24,647 nt of DNA from Helicobacteraceae bacterium (GTDB lineage Bacteria; Campylobacterota; Campylobacteria; Campylobacterales; Sulfurimonadaceae). Under the pieces are notes generated by a model. The model was not told where the DNA came from and did not search any database. It saw only the letters and a program-made list of their open reading frames with translations. The stretch spans positions 1 to 24,647 of the forward strand of contig JAMOQV010000167.1 of NCBI GenBank assembly GCA_027068615.1. Direction: 5' to 3'. Each line of letters starts with the position of its first letter. The stretch's first letter is position 1. Of the stretch, positions 14,600-22,287 are shown in pieces. A program made the position numbers and the translations under genes.

Positions 14600-17014
14600 T
14601 TAAAATTTAAAATTAATATTTCTAGATACAACACTAGATAGATAATCAGCAGAATATGGCTTAGTAATATATTCAACCATACCAGACTCAACTCCACGCA
14701 TACGATCAGACTTACCTGTTCTTGAAGTAACAGCAATAAGAGGTAAGTTTTTATACTTATTGTATTTTTTAATCTCTGATGCAAGAGTATATCCATCCAT
14801 ACGAGGCATCTCTATATCAATAAGCATTGCATCAAAATTATGAGTACCATCTTTAAGTTTTGTAAGAGCATCTTGACCATCAACAGCTTCAACCAAACTT
14901 ACACCCAATTCAGACAATGCTTTAGTCATAATCATCCTATCTGTTTTAGAATCATCAACAATCATTATCGTATAATCACTTGGAGAATTTTTCTCTTTTT
15001 TAGCTCCTAAACTATCTGAATTCTCTGAAATCATAGATGTAGCTTTTACTTTTCTAGCCATCTCCATAAGTGCAACAACATCAACGATAAGTGTAACACC
15101 ACCATCACCTCTTATTGTAGCACCAGCGATACCCTCTATACCTTTTAAGTACTCTCCAAGAGATTTAATAACTATCTCCTCTTGACCAACAAGGGTATCA
15201 ACAAGAAGTCCTAGTTTTTGAGCTCCAACACCAAGAACAACAACATAAACATATTCACCACCCTCCATAATTCGCTCTACTTCAAAAATATCACCAATAT
15301 GAACCAATGATAAAACATCATCACGAAGTCTCATAACATTTTTACCTTCAACTGTATATATCTCATCTATAGATATTCTTACAGTTTCCATAACTGATGC
15401 AAGTGGTATAGCATAAGTCTCCTCTTGAACACCAACTAAAAGTGCTTGAATAATAGCAAGAGTAAGAGGAATTTTTAGTTTTATAGTAGTTCCAACACCA
15501 ACTTCACTCTCAATATCTATAATACCATTTAGTTTTTCGATATTTGTTTTTACAACATCCATACCAACACCACGACCACTAACATTTGTTACAGCAGCAG
15601 CAGTTGAAAAACCAGGCTTAAAGATAAGTGCAAAAGCATCCTTATCACTCATAGTATCAGCTTCTTTTTCTGTGATAAGACCTTTTTCTATACATCTATC
15701 TTTTAGCATATTTGCATCAAGACCTTTACCATCATCATCTATCTGAATAACGATTTGGTTACCTTCATTATAAGCTTTTAAAGATATAGTACCCATTTCT
15801 GGTTTACCAGCAGCAATCCTAACATCAGGCACTTCAATACCATGGTCACAAGAGTTTCTAATAATGTGAACAAGAGGATCACCGATCTCTTCAACAATAG
15901 ATTTATCAAGTTCTGTTTCCTCTCCAGAGATTTGTAAATCAATCTTTTTGTTAAGTTCACGAGACAAATCTCTAATCATTCTAGGAAATTTGTTAAAAAC
16001 CTTACCAACTGGTAACATTCTTGTTTTCATAACAGCGATTTGTAAGTCAGTTGTAACAAGAGAAACGATAGACACTACTTGATTTAACTCTTCTAAAAAC
16101 TCTTCACCCTCATATCTATCTTCCATATCATCATTTATCTTGATAAGTCTGTTTTTAGCAAGAACTAATTCTCCGATAAGGTTCATAAGGTGATCAAGTC
16201 TTTTTACATCAACACGGATAGTCTGTTCAGGTGCAACTTGTTTTTTTGCAGGGGCTGCTGCTTTTGCTCCCCCTGCTGATTTAGCTGAAGCAGTTGCTTT
16301 TTTAGGTGTAGGAGTTGTTTTGGCAACAGGTGCTGGAGTTGATTCTTTTTTAGGCTCTGCTTTTGGTGCTTCATCTGGTGATGGTGGTGGAGCTGGAACA
16401 TCTTCACCTGCTGCAATTCTTGCTTCCCTTTTAGCTTTATCTTCTGCTTGTCTTTGAGCTAAAAGTTTAGCTATCTCTTTTTCAACTTCATCATCACTCA
16501 TATTTTCATAATCTGGTTCATCATCAGATTCACTAGAAGATTCAGTCTCTTCTTTAGGCTCTTCTTTTACTGGCTCTGGTTCTGGTTCTGGCTCTTTTAC
16601 AGCTGGAGTTTCAACCTCTGTACCACTACCACCATTATCAATAGCATCAAGTCTTGCTACACAACCAGATACATCTATACCAGCATCAGAACTTGTATCA
16701 CGAATAGTTTCCAATAGCTCTTTCATCAAATCTATAGATTCTAAGATAACATCCATAATCTCAGGTGTGATAACTAATTCACCATGACGAGCTTTATTTA
16801 AAATATTTTCCATATGGTGTGTCAAGTGAGTTAAAACATCCATATTTAAGAATGATGAAGCACCCTTAATTGTGTGAGCAACTCTAAATATACCATTTAA
16901 AAGCTCTAAATCCTCAGGATTTGATTCTAATTCAACTAAATCTTCATCTAACTTTTCAACGAGTTCAAAAGACTCAACTAAAAAGTCCTGCAATATCTCT
17001 TCAAATTCATCCAT
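14600..17014 (-). CDS. cheA: CheA histidine kinase with C-terminal receiver domain (CheAY)
   Basis: The central chemotaxis kinase, 804 residues. Domains in order: Hpt/P1 (about 1-105, phosphorylated His47 in AHTIKG); a long low-complexity linker (about 128-262); P3 dimerisation helices (about 263-325); the HATPase/P4 domain with N-box HIIRNSCDHG (383-392), G1 DDDGKG (426-431) and G2 GRGVGMD (480-486); a CheW-like P5 (about 515-655); and a receiver domain (681-804) with Asp687/Asp688, phospho-acceptor Asp733, Thr763 and Lys785. The kinase-receiver fusion is typical of epsilonproteobacteria. The linker, Pro/Glu- then Ala/Lys-rich, stands where P2 normally lies and has no obvious P2 fold. AGGAG precedes the ATG. 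Spacing to cheW is 16 bases. Confidence 0.97.
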   Translation of the reverse strand: MDEFEEILQDFLVESFELVEKLDEDLVELESNPEDLELLNGIFRVAHTIKGASSFLNMDVLTHLTHHMENILNKARHGELVITPEIMDVILESIDLMKELLETIRDTSSDAGIDVSGCVARLDAIDNGGSGTEVETPAVKEPEPEPEPVKEEPKEETESSSESDDEPDYENMSDDEVEKEIAKLLAQRQAEDKAKREARIAAGEDVPAPPPSPDEAPKAEPKKESTPAPVAKTTPTPKKATASAKSAGGAKAAAPAKKQVAPEQTIRVDVKRLDHLMNLIGELVLAKNRLIKINDDMEDRYEGEEFLEELNQVVSIVSLVTTDLQIAVMKTRMLPVGKVFNKFPRMIRDLSRELNKKIDLQISGEETELDKSIVEEIGDPLVHIIRNSCDHGIEVPDVRIAAGKPEMGTISLKAYNEGNQIVIQIDDDGKGLDANMLKDRCIEKGLITEKEADTMSDKDAFALIFKPGFSTAAAVTNVSGRGVGMDVVKTNIEKLNGIIDIESEVGVGTTIKLKIPLTLAIIQALLVGVQEETYAIPLASVMETVRISIDEIYTVEGKNVMRLRDDVLSLVHIGDIFEVERIMEGGEYVYVVVLGVGAQKLGLLVDTLVGQEEIVIKSLGEYLKGIEGIAGATIRGDGGVTLIVDVVALMEMARKVKATSMISENSDSLGAKKEKNSPSDYTIMIVDDSKTDRMIMTKALSELGVSLVEAVDGQDALTKLKDGTHNFDAMLIDIEMPRMDGYTLASEIKKYNKYKNLPLIAVTSRTGKSDRMRGVESGMVEYITKPYSADYLSSVVSRNINFKF

Positions 17015-17029
17015 ATTTATACTCCTATC

Positions 17030-17977
17030 TTAGTTTGTATGAGCACGAACAACACGTGCTACTTCATCGTAAAATTCACCACCTTGGAATTTAACTAAAT
17101 AACCTTCTCCACCAGCTTCAATCCCTCTTGATTCACTAAAGTGATCACTTATAGATGAGTTAAAAACAATTGGAATATCTTTAAATCTTATATCATCTTT
17201 AGCATTTGCAGCAAAATGAAAGCCATCCATTTTAGGCATCTCAACATCAGAAATAATTATTTTTAAATGCTTAGATATATCTTCACCGTATCTACTGTAA
17301 AGTTCATCTAACTTATCCAATCCCTCTTGACCATCACCCGCTTCAATAACTTCAAAGCCCATTTTTTTAAGTGCTTCTTTTACTATCTTTCTTGCAGTTG
17401 AACTATCGTCAAGAACAAGTGCGATACCACTAAATTCATCTTTAATATGCTCTCCATCATCATTAATATCTGGTTCATAAAGACCTAAGTCCATAACAAC
17501 ACTCTCAAGATCAAGGATAAGCAATACACTATCACCCTCTATCTTAGTAACACCAGTTATCTTACTACTATCCATACCTGGTGCTGAACTAGCAAATGTT
17601 GATGGTTCTATATCACTCCATGAAATTCTTCTAATTCTCTTAGTATCATGAACTATAAAACCTATAAGAACATTATTAAATTCTGTAATAATCACTTTAG
17701 CATTTAAAGCAGCCTCTTCAGGTTCTTCAACACCCATCCATTTTGCTAAATTTACAACAGGGATTACAACATCACGAAGGTCAAATATACCCTCTATAAA
17801 TTCTGGTGTACCTGGAAGTTCTGTAAGTACAGGAATTTTAATGATTTCACGAACTTTAGAAACATTGACACCATATATACCTTCATATATACGATCCCCC
17901 TCTTTTTTTAAAATTCTAAAATCAACAAGTTCCATTTCATTTGAACCAACTTTTAGTCCATCATCATGATGTGCCAT
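17030..17977 (-). CDS. cheV: CheV, CheW-receiver coupling protein
   Basis: CheV combines a CheW-like coupling domain (about 15-165) with a receiver domain (about 184-315) and adjusts receptor-kinase coupling according to its phosphorylation. The first domain shows TPEFIEGIFDLRDVVIPVVNL. The receiver has acidic Asp190/Asp191, phospho-acceptor Asp244 in ISDVEMP, Ser274 and Lys296. I start at ATG 17977 (315 residues) rather than the ATG at 17983, because AGGAG ends directly against the latter but is six bases from the former. The start overlaps the upstream phosphoesterase gene by 14 bases, whose coding sequence therefore contains the cheV ribosome binding site. cheA follows 15 bases downstream. 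Confidence 0.95.
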   Translation of the reverse strand: MAHHDDGLKVGSNEMELVDFRILKKEGDRIYEGIYGVNVSKVREIIKIPVLTELPGTPEFIEGIFDLRDVVIPVVNLAKWMGVEEPEEAALNAKVIITEFNNVLIGFIVHDTKRIRRISWSDIEPSTFASSAPGMDSSKITGVTKIEGDSVLLILDLESVVMDLGLYEPDINDDGEHIKDEFSGIALVLDDSSTARKIVKEALKKMGFEVIEAGDGQEGLDKLDELYSRYGEDISKHLKIIISDVEMPKMDGFHFAANAKDDIRFKDIPIVFNSSISDHFSESRGIEAGGEGYLVKFQGGEFYDEVARVVRAHTN

Positions 17978-18707
17978 TAACATCTCCTTTGAGATAAATC
18001 TCTTCCATTAACTCTAAATCTTCAGATGATTTTACACTAAAATATCTTTGATTGCAAGCAAAAGAAGGTAAGTTTATATATAAAAATTCATCAAACTTAA
18101 CATTTTTATTCTGATGAAAATGTCCTTCTATAAAATAATCACACCTATATCTACCAACTATTCGTTTAGATATATACTCTTTAAAGCCACTAAACTTAAA
18201 ACAATCATCTTTTTTATTTAGATATATATTTAACTCTTTTATAATTTTATTGTCTAAAAGATTATTTATAATATTTAAACAGTAAAGTACTGTTTTATCC
18301 CTAATAATAGCAGTATAAAGCTTATAAGAAAAAGAAGAATGAATATCCCCATGAGCTATAAAAACTTTTTTAGAGTTATAGTTACACTCTAATGGTTGCT
18401 TTGAAATAGATATAATCTTAATCTTTGGAAAAATATTTGTAAGATTAAAATCATGATTTCCCTCTAAGTATATTATATCAATATCATTAGAAATATCATT
18501 TAGTAAATCTACCATATCTTTGTTTGTATCCTGTGTAGAATCTACACCACCAAACAAAGCATCAAATATATCTCCAAAAAGTATAAGTTGAGTTGGATTT
18601 AGTTTTTTAGACTTTATATCTTGTAAAAAATCAAACAGTTCTAATCTAAAATCTGAATAGTGTGCATCTCCTATAAGAAATGCACCACTTTTGATACTAA
18701 GGGACAT
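17964..18707 (-). CDS. LpxH-like metallophosphoesterase
   Basis: The 247-residue calcineurin-type phosphoesterase has all metal-site motifs: DAH (Asp14, His16), GDIFD (Asp46), GNHD (Asn84, His85), HGD (His119) and GHFH (His196, His198). By length, motif spacing and the GDIFDALFG segment it resembles UDP-2,3-diacylglucosamine hydrolase (LpxH), which makes lipid X in lipid A synthesis at the membrane. It departs from standard LpxH in having GNHD instead of GNRDF and GHFH instead of GHTH, so a related specificity is possible. It overlaps argC by 11 bases and cheV by 14, so it is likely translationally coupled to both neighbours. Confidence 0.75.
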   Translation of the reverse strand: MSLSIKSGAFLIGDAHYSDFRLELFDFLQDIKSKKLNPTQLILFGDIFDALFGGVDSTQDTNKDMVDLLNDISNDIDIIYLEGNHDFNLTNIFPKIKIISISKQPLECNYNSKKVFIAHGDIHSSFSYKLYTAIIRDKTVLYCLNIINNLLDNKIIKELNIYLNKKDDCFKFSGFKEYISKRIVGRYRCDYFIEGHFHQNKNVKFDEFLYINLPSFACNQRYFSVKSSEDLELMEEIYLKGDVNGTS

Positions 18708-19701
18708 AAGCTATATTTGGTATCCCTGCATCTTCACTAAGAGACATCATAAGATTTGCATTTACAATAGCTTGTGAAGATGCTCCTCTCATAAGATTGT
18801 CAATAGCTGAAGATATAAAAAGCATATTGCCTTTTTGTTTAACATAAATATCACAAAAGTTAGTTCCAGCTACATTTTTCATATCTACTGGTTTTTTACT
18901 AACTCTTACATATATATCATTTTTATAATAATCACTCAACACTTCATAAGCATCAAAATCAGCACTAACTTGTATATATATAGAAGATATCATACCTCTA
19001 GTCAAAGGTATAAGATGGGGAACAAAGTTTACCTCATCAAAATCAACTCCTAACTTTTGAGCTATCTCAGGTGCATGTCTATGCATCAATGGATTGTAAG
19101 CGAAAAGATTATCATTTACATTTACAAAGTGTGTTACATCACTCAACTTTTTACCTGCACCACTTACACCTGTCTTTGCATCTATGATGATAGGTGTATT
19201 TGCAACTCTTTTATTCATAAAAGGTAATAGACCTAATATAGCAGAGGTTGGAAAACATCCAGGATTTGCTACAAGAGAAGCTTCTTTTAGTTGTTCACGA
19301 TTTAACTCTGGTAATCCATAAACAACATTATTTAAGTTATCTATATCTGTATGTGTTGTATAAAACTCTTCATATATATCCAATGGTAATCTATAATCAG
19401 CAGATAGATCAACAATTTTTACACCAAACTCCATAAGTGGTTTTACAAATGCCATAGCTGTTTTATGTGGAAGTGCTAAAAATACAAGTTCACACTCATC
19501 TGCTATATCTTTAGCATCTGCTTTTTTAACCTCTTTTTCATAAACACCTAACAAAGATGGATGCAACTCACTTGTAGTTGTTTCCCCCTCAGAGTTAGCT
19601 ATATAAGTTAGCTCAAAATTTGGATGGTTTATAAGAATTTTTAAAAGTTCTAAGCCTGTATATCCACTAGCTCCAACTATACCTACTTTTATACTTTTCA
19701 T
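18697..19701 (-). CDS. argC: ArgC, N-acetyl-gamma-glutamyl-phosphate reductase
   Basis: ArgC carries out the NADPH-dependent reduction of N-acetylglutamyl phosphate in arginine synthesis. The 334-residue sequence begins with the Rossmann motif GIVGASGYTG (7-16) and has the catalytic cysteine Cys149 in VANPGCFPTSA, followed by the family segments DAKTGVSGAGKK and HRHAPEI. Length and motifs are normal for the family. No other arginine genes are present in the window. It begins three bases after greA and its stop overlaps the start of the phosphoesterase gene by 11 bases. Confidence 0.97.
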   Translation of the reverse strand: MKSIKVGIVGASGYTGLELLKILINHPNFELTYIANSEGETTTSELHPSLLGVYEKEVKKADAKDIADECELVFLALPHKTAMAFVKPLMEFGVKIVDLSADYRLPLDIYEEFYTTHTDIDNLNNVVYGLPELNREQLKEASLVANPGCFPTSAILGLLPFMNKRVANTPIIIDAKTGVSGAGKKLSDVTHFVNVNDNLFAYNPLMHRHAPEIAQKLGVDFDEVNFVPHLIPLTRGMISSIYIQVSADFDAYEVLSDYYKNDIYVRVSKKPVDMKNVAGTNFCDIYVKQKGNMLFISSAIDNLMRGASSQAIVNANLMMSLSEDAGIPNIAYVP

Positions 19702-19704
19702 AAC

Positions 19705-20202
19705 TTATTTACACTCAAACACAATATCTTGGTATTTTACTTCTTCTATCTCGAACTCTTTTTCTCCACCTGGTAATCTCATCTTACACTCATCACCCTC
19801 CTCTTTTCCAAGAAGTTGTTTAGCTAAAGGTGAATGAAAAGAGATAAGACCTATATCTGGATTTGATTCACAACCACCAACTATAGTATAAGTAACCTCT
19901 TCATCAGTATCCAAATCAGTTAAAACAACAGTTGAACCAAAACTAACTTTTGAGTGTTCAAGCTCAGTTGGGTCAACGATCTTTGAACAAGCTATAAGCT
20001 CTTGAAGTTCAGTCAAACGGTTATCTATGTTTTTTTGCATCTCTTTTGCTGCATGGTATTCTGCATTTTCTTTTAAGTCACCATGTTCTAATGCTTCTTC
20101 TATATCTTTTACAGTTTGAGGTCTTTTAACCTCTTTTAGTTCTTTTACTTCTGCTTGTAGTTTTTCATAACCAAACAGTGTCATTGGTTCTATTCTTTGC
20201 AT
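19705..20202 (-). CDS. greA: GreA transcript cleavage factor
   Basis: GreA enters the RNA polymerase secondary channel and stimulates cleavage of backtracked RNA. The 165-residue protein has the N-terminal coiled coil (about 1-80) with the acidic tip GDLKENAEYH (Asp42 and Glu45) and the C-terminal globular domain (about 85-165) containing VSFGSTVVL, ISFHSPLAKQLLGKEEGDE. It slightly exceeds E. coli GreA in length (158). AAGGAA ends seven bases before the ATG. The 24-base gap upstream, between the GTPase gene and greA, is the largest in this minus-strand run and could host a weak internal promoter. Confidence 0.97.
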   Translation of the reverse strand: MQRIEPMTLFGYEKLQAEVKELKEVKRPQTVKDIEEALEHGDLKENAEYHAAKEMQKNIDNRLTELQELIACSKIVDPTELEHSKVSFGSTVVLTDLDTDEEVTYTIVGGCESNPDIGLISFHSPLAKQLLGKEEGDECKMRLPGGEKEFEIEEVKYQDIVFECK

Positions 20203-20226
20203 TATATTTCCTTTTTATTATTTTAA

Positions 20227-21585
20227 TTATTTGGCAGTTATAAACTGGTCATTTAGTTTTGATATAGTTAGTTTAGAATGTTTTACCAAATCATCTAACA
20301 CTTTTAAATTCTTTTTATTCCAGCTTTTTAACTTATGTAAAAATAAAGGTTTTAACCATTTTGTACTTATCTTTATAGCACGAACTAGACCCTCATCATC
20401 ACTATAGTTTTTCATAACTTTTTTAGCCATAATCTTTCTTAGTACAAAGTGTATATAAACTAAAACAGAAGCTACTAAAAGTCCAACTCCACCCATAACA
20501 ACTATATCTGATGGTATAAGGTTATAAGTAAACTGTGCATATCCCAATGAAGCAAGAGTTATAACTAAAACAACTATATCAGATACTATAACCTTTTTAC
20601 TCCAACTATCAAGTGCTTCACGAAGTTTAGGAAACTTTTTATTTTTATACTCTTTTGCTATATCACTTAACATAGAAGCAATTCTGTAAGATCTCTCTAT
20701 ACTTACCTCATCAATACGGTTTAAAATCTTTTCTAAGTGCGCATCTTTTTTCTGTTTTAATCTTTGATGTACGGCTTCATCTGCAAAAACATCAGCTGAT
20801 TCTTCATTATAGATAGTATAAAAACTACCAGTTATAAGACCCTTTTGAGCCAATGAGCGTTGCCATGAACTTATAACATCCTCAAGATTATCCTCTTTTG
20901 CTGTTGTATCTATCTGATTTAATATATACAAAACTTTATCTGCATCAGTATGTTTCATAGTTGTATTTACAAGATGCTCAAGTGTATCTCTCATAGCACC
21001 AGGTTCTGGATGTCTTGCATCAAAAAAGATTAAAACTAAATCAGATATATCTATGATATGTTTTGTCATCCTAAGGATAGTATCTCTTTGAGAATCAGCA
21101 TCAAAACCCGGAGAATCTATAAGAACTTTACCACGAGTTGTATCAGAATTTACAGTTTTTAACTGCATATACATATTTATCCTGTCACCCTCGCCCAACT
21201 CTATCTTATCTACCTCATCACTGATACCATAAAATGGAAACCTAGGGTCTGCATTTAGTGCTATACCAGGTAGAGTTGTTACTTTTTCATTGTGTCCATA
21301 GCAAACAGCTGTAAATTTATCATCAACTGCCTGATTTCCACTATCTTGAACTTTTGCACCTATATAGTTGTTTATAAAAGTTGATTTACCAGCTGAAAAT
21401 GTCCCTAACATAGAGATTATAGGCCACCAAGAGATATTTCCTGTATAACTATCATCCTCTTGTAAAAAACCTGTTTTATAACCTATATCATCAAGAGTTT
21501 CGTATTTTTGAAGAATATCCAAAAGTATAGGACTCTCTTGTGCTAAATGTTTTTTCAAACTTTCATATCTGTCTTTTGTCGTCAT
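20227..21585 (-). CDS. dynamin/EHD-like GTPase with membrane hairpin
   Basis: This 452-residue protein has a GTPase domain: G1 GTFSAGKST (61-69), a likely G2 Thr92, G3 DSPGF (157-161) and G4 NQID (223-226). The G1 form and the sequence SDLVLIFFDARHPE resemble EHD and bacterial dynamin-like proteins that remodel or tether membranes. Two hydrophobic segments (about 333-351 and 361-383) separated by a short loop would insert as a hairpin, leaving both ends cytoplasmic. The start is ATG 21585, not the adjacent GTG, because AGAAGG is six bases away from it. Two small genes of unknown function overlap or abut upstream. The cellular target is unknown; no partner dynamin gene lies next to it. Confidence 0.82.
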   Translation of the reverse strand: MTTKDRYESLKKHLAQESPILLDILQKYETLDDIGYKTGFLQEDDSYTGNISWWPIISMLGTFSAGKSTFINNYIGAKVQDSGNQAVDDKFTAVCYGHNEKVTTLPGIALNADPRFPFYGISDEVDKIELGEGDRINMYMQLKTVNSDTTRGKVLIDSPGFDADSQRDTILRMTKHIIDISDLVLIFFDARHPEPGAMRDTLEHLVNTTMKHTDADKVLYILNQIDTTAKEDNLEDVISSWQRSLAQKGLITGSFYTIYNEESADVFADEAVHQRLKQKKDAHLEKILNRIDEVSIERSYRIASMLSDIAKEYKNKKFPKLREALDSWSKKVIVSDIVVLVITLASLGYAQFTYNLIPSDIVVMGGVGLLVASVLVYIHFVLRKIMAKKVMKNYSDDEGLVRAIKISTKWLKPLFLHKLKSWNKKNLKVLDDLVKHSKLTISKLNDQFITAK

Positions 21586-21587
21586 CA

Positions 21588-21830
21588 CTAACCTTCTTTT
21601 TGTAAAGTAGATAGATTAAATTTTATAACCTCATCTTTACATATTATTGTAATTATACATTCACTTTTATTAATCTCTCTTGCATCTTTAATATCTCTTA
21701 ATAAAATTATCTTATCTTGAGTAACTTCATCATAAGCATACAAAACACCATCTTCTACGATAAACTCTCGTCCACCACCACAGCCATCACCTACGATACC
21801 CATACAAGAGATTTTAGAACCATCCATCAT
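21588..21830 (-). CDS. small protein of unknown function (80 residues)
   Basis: I do not recognise this protein. It has 80 residues, no membrane segment, and four cysteines: Cys9, Cys17 (in the glycine-rich GDGCGGG), Cys58 and Cys64. The remaining part looks like a small beta-rich domain, with strands in EFIVEDGVLYAYDE, KIILLRDI, CIITIICKD and VIKFNLS, somewhat like a PH- or SH3-sized barrel. Its ATG overlaps the upstream 2-TM gene by 17 bases, with AGAGGA upstream; a second ATG immediately follows the first. Its TAG lies just before the GTPase start. The arrangement suggests a functional link with the GTPase, such as a regulator or adaptor, but nothing in the sequence proves it. Confidence 0.7.
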   Translation of the reverse strand: MMDGSKISCMGIVGDGCGGGREFIVEDGVLYAYDEVTQDKIILLRDIKDAREINKSECIITIICKDEVIKFNLSTLQKEG

Positions 21831-22188
21831 CTAAACAATCCTCTTTTGCTTCTTCTTTAATCTTTTGTAATTTATCTTTATCTAAAGATTTTAACTCTTC
21901 AAAACTATACTCTTTGAACAAACCACCATCTATACATCTACATAAAGTAACATTATCCTCTTTTTCACAAGATTTTAAAACTTCCTCTTTTTGAGTTTCA
22001 CTCCATTTAAAGTAACTTATATACATAGGATAAAGTGTCCATATAGCAAAACCTATAGTTAAAACTATATTTACCAAGTATTCTTTTTTCTTACTTTGTA
22101 AATACTGTTTTGCATCATAAACGATAAATATTAAAAAAAATACCTCTAATGTTATAGTAAACCAATCTTCATCCATAAAATCAAACAT
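21814..22188 (-). CDS. small two-segment membrane protein with four cysteines
   Basis: The family is not recognised. The 124-residue protein has two hydrophobic segments (about 11-25 and 39-60) joined by a Lys-rich loop (KQYLQSKKKEYL), so the loop is likely cytoplasmic and both termini periplasmic. The C-terminal domain holds Cys74, Cys83, Cys85 and Cys118 with the pattern C-x8-CxC-x32-C around YSFEELKSL. Comparable small Cys-x-Cys/YS-x-EEL domains occur in other epsilonproteobacterial exported proteins as far as I recall, and the cysteines could form two disulfides. AAGGAAATAG precedes the ATG. It is the first gene of the minus-strand run, with a TATAAT 24 bases upstream. Confidence 0.75.
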   Translation of the reverse strand: MFDFMDEDWFTITLEVFFLIFIVYDAKQYLQSKKKEYLVNIVLTIGFAIWTLYPMYISYFKWSETQKEEVLKSCEKEDNVTLCRCIDGGLFKEYSFEELKSLDKDKLQKIKEEAKEDCLDDGWF

Positions 22189-22211
22189 CTATTTCCTTTT
22201 AAAATTTCAAA

Positions 22212-22217
22212 ATTATA
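22212..22217 (-). promoter_or_regulatory. candidate -10 element for the minus-strand run
   Basis: Perfect TATAAT on the minus strand, 23 bases from the ATG of the 124-residue membrane protein gene. No convincing -35 is seen (TTAGTT at 22235-22240 at 17 bases), which is common for promoters in Campylobacterota. The short distance to the start implies a very short 5' leader. Confidence 0.5.
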
Positions 22218-22240
22218 CCTTAACTAAGAGAAAAAACTAA

Positions 22241-22246
22241 TATAAT
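22241..22246 (+). promoter_or_regulatory. candidate -10 element for the TPR gene
   Basis: Perfect TATAAT on the plus strand, 41 bases upstream of the TPR gene ATG, preceded by an A-rich stretch and without a recognisable -35. Together with the minus-strand TATAAT at 22212-22217 it makes a divergent pair whose upstream regions overlap, so RNA polymerase could hardly occupy both at once. Confidence 0.5.
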
Positions 22247-22287
22247 TTTTGCTATCATTTGGAATAAAAACTAAGATTGGTACAGGT

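Noticed and set aside
14587..14796. 69-residue minus-strand leucine-rich frame at the 3' end of cheA
   Set aside because: It is another frame inside the cheA receiver domain, which is clearly coding; its Leu richness comes from AT-rich shifted codons.
20203..20226. Terminator between the GTPase gene and greA
   Set aside because: Only 24 bases of A/T-rich sequence with no inverted repeat; it holds the greA ribosome binding site.
22236..22270. Sigma-54 or sigma-28 flagellar promoter for the TPR gene
   Set aside because: A TTTTGCT string is present, but no GG lies at the required distance upstream, and no TAAA-N15-GCGATAAA type site was found.
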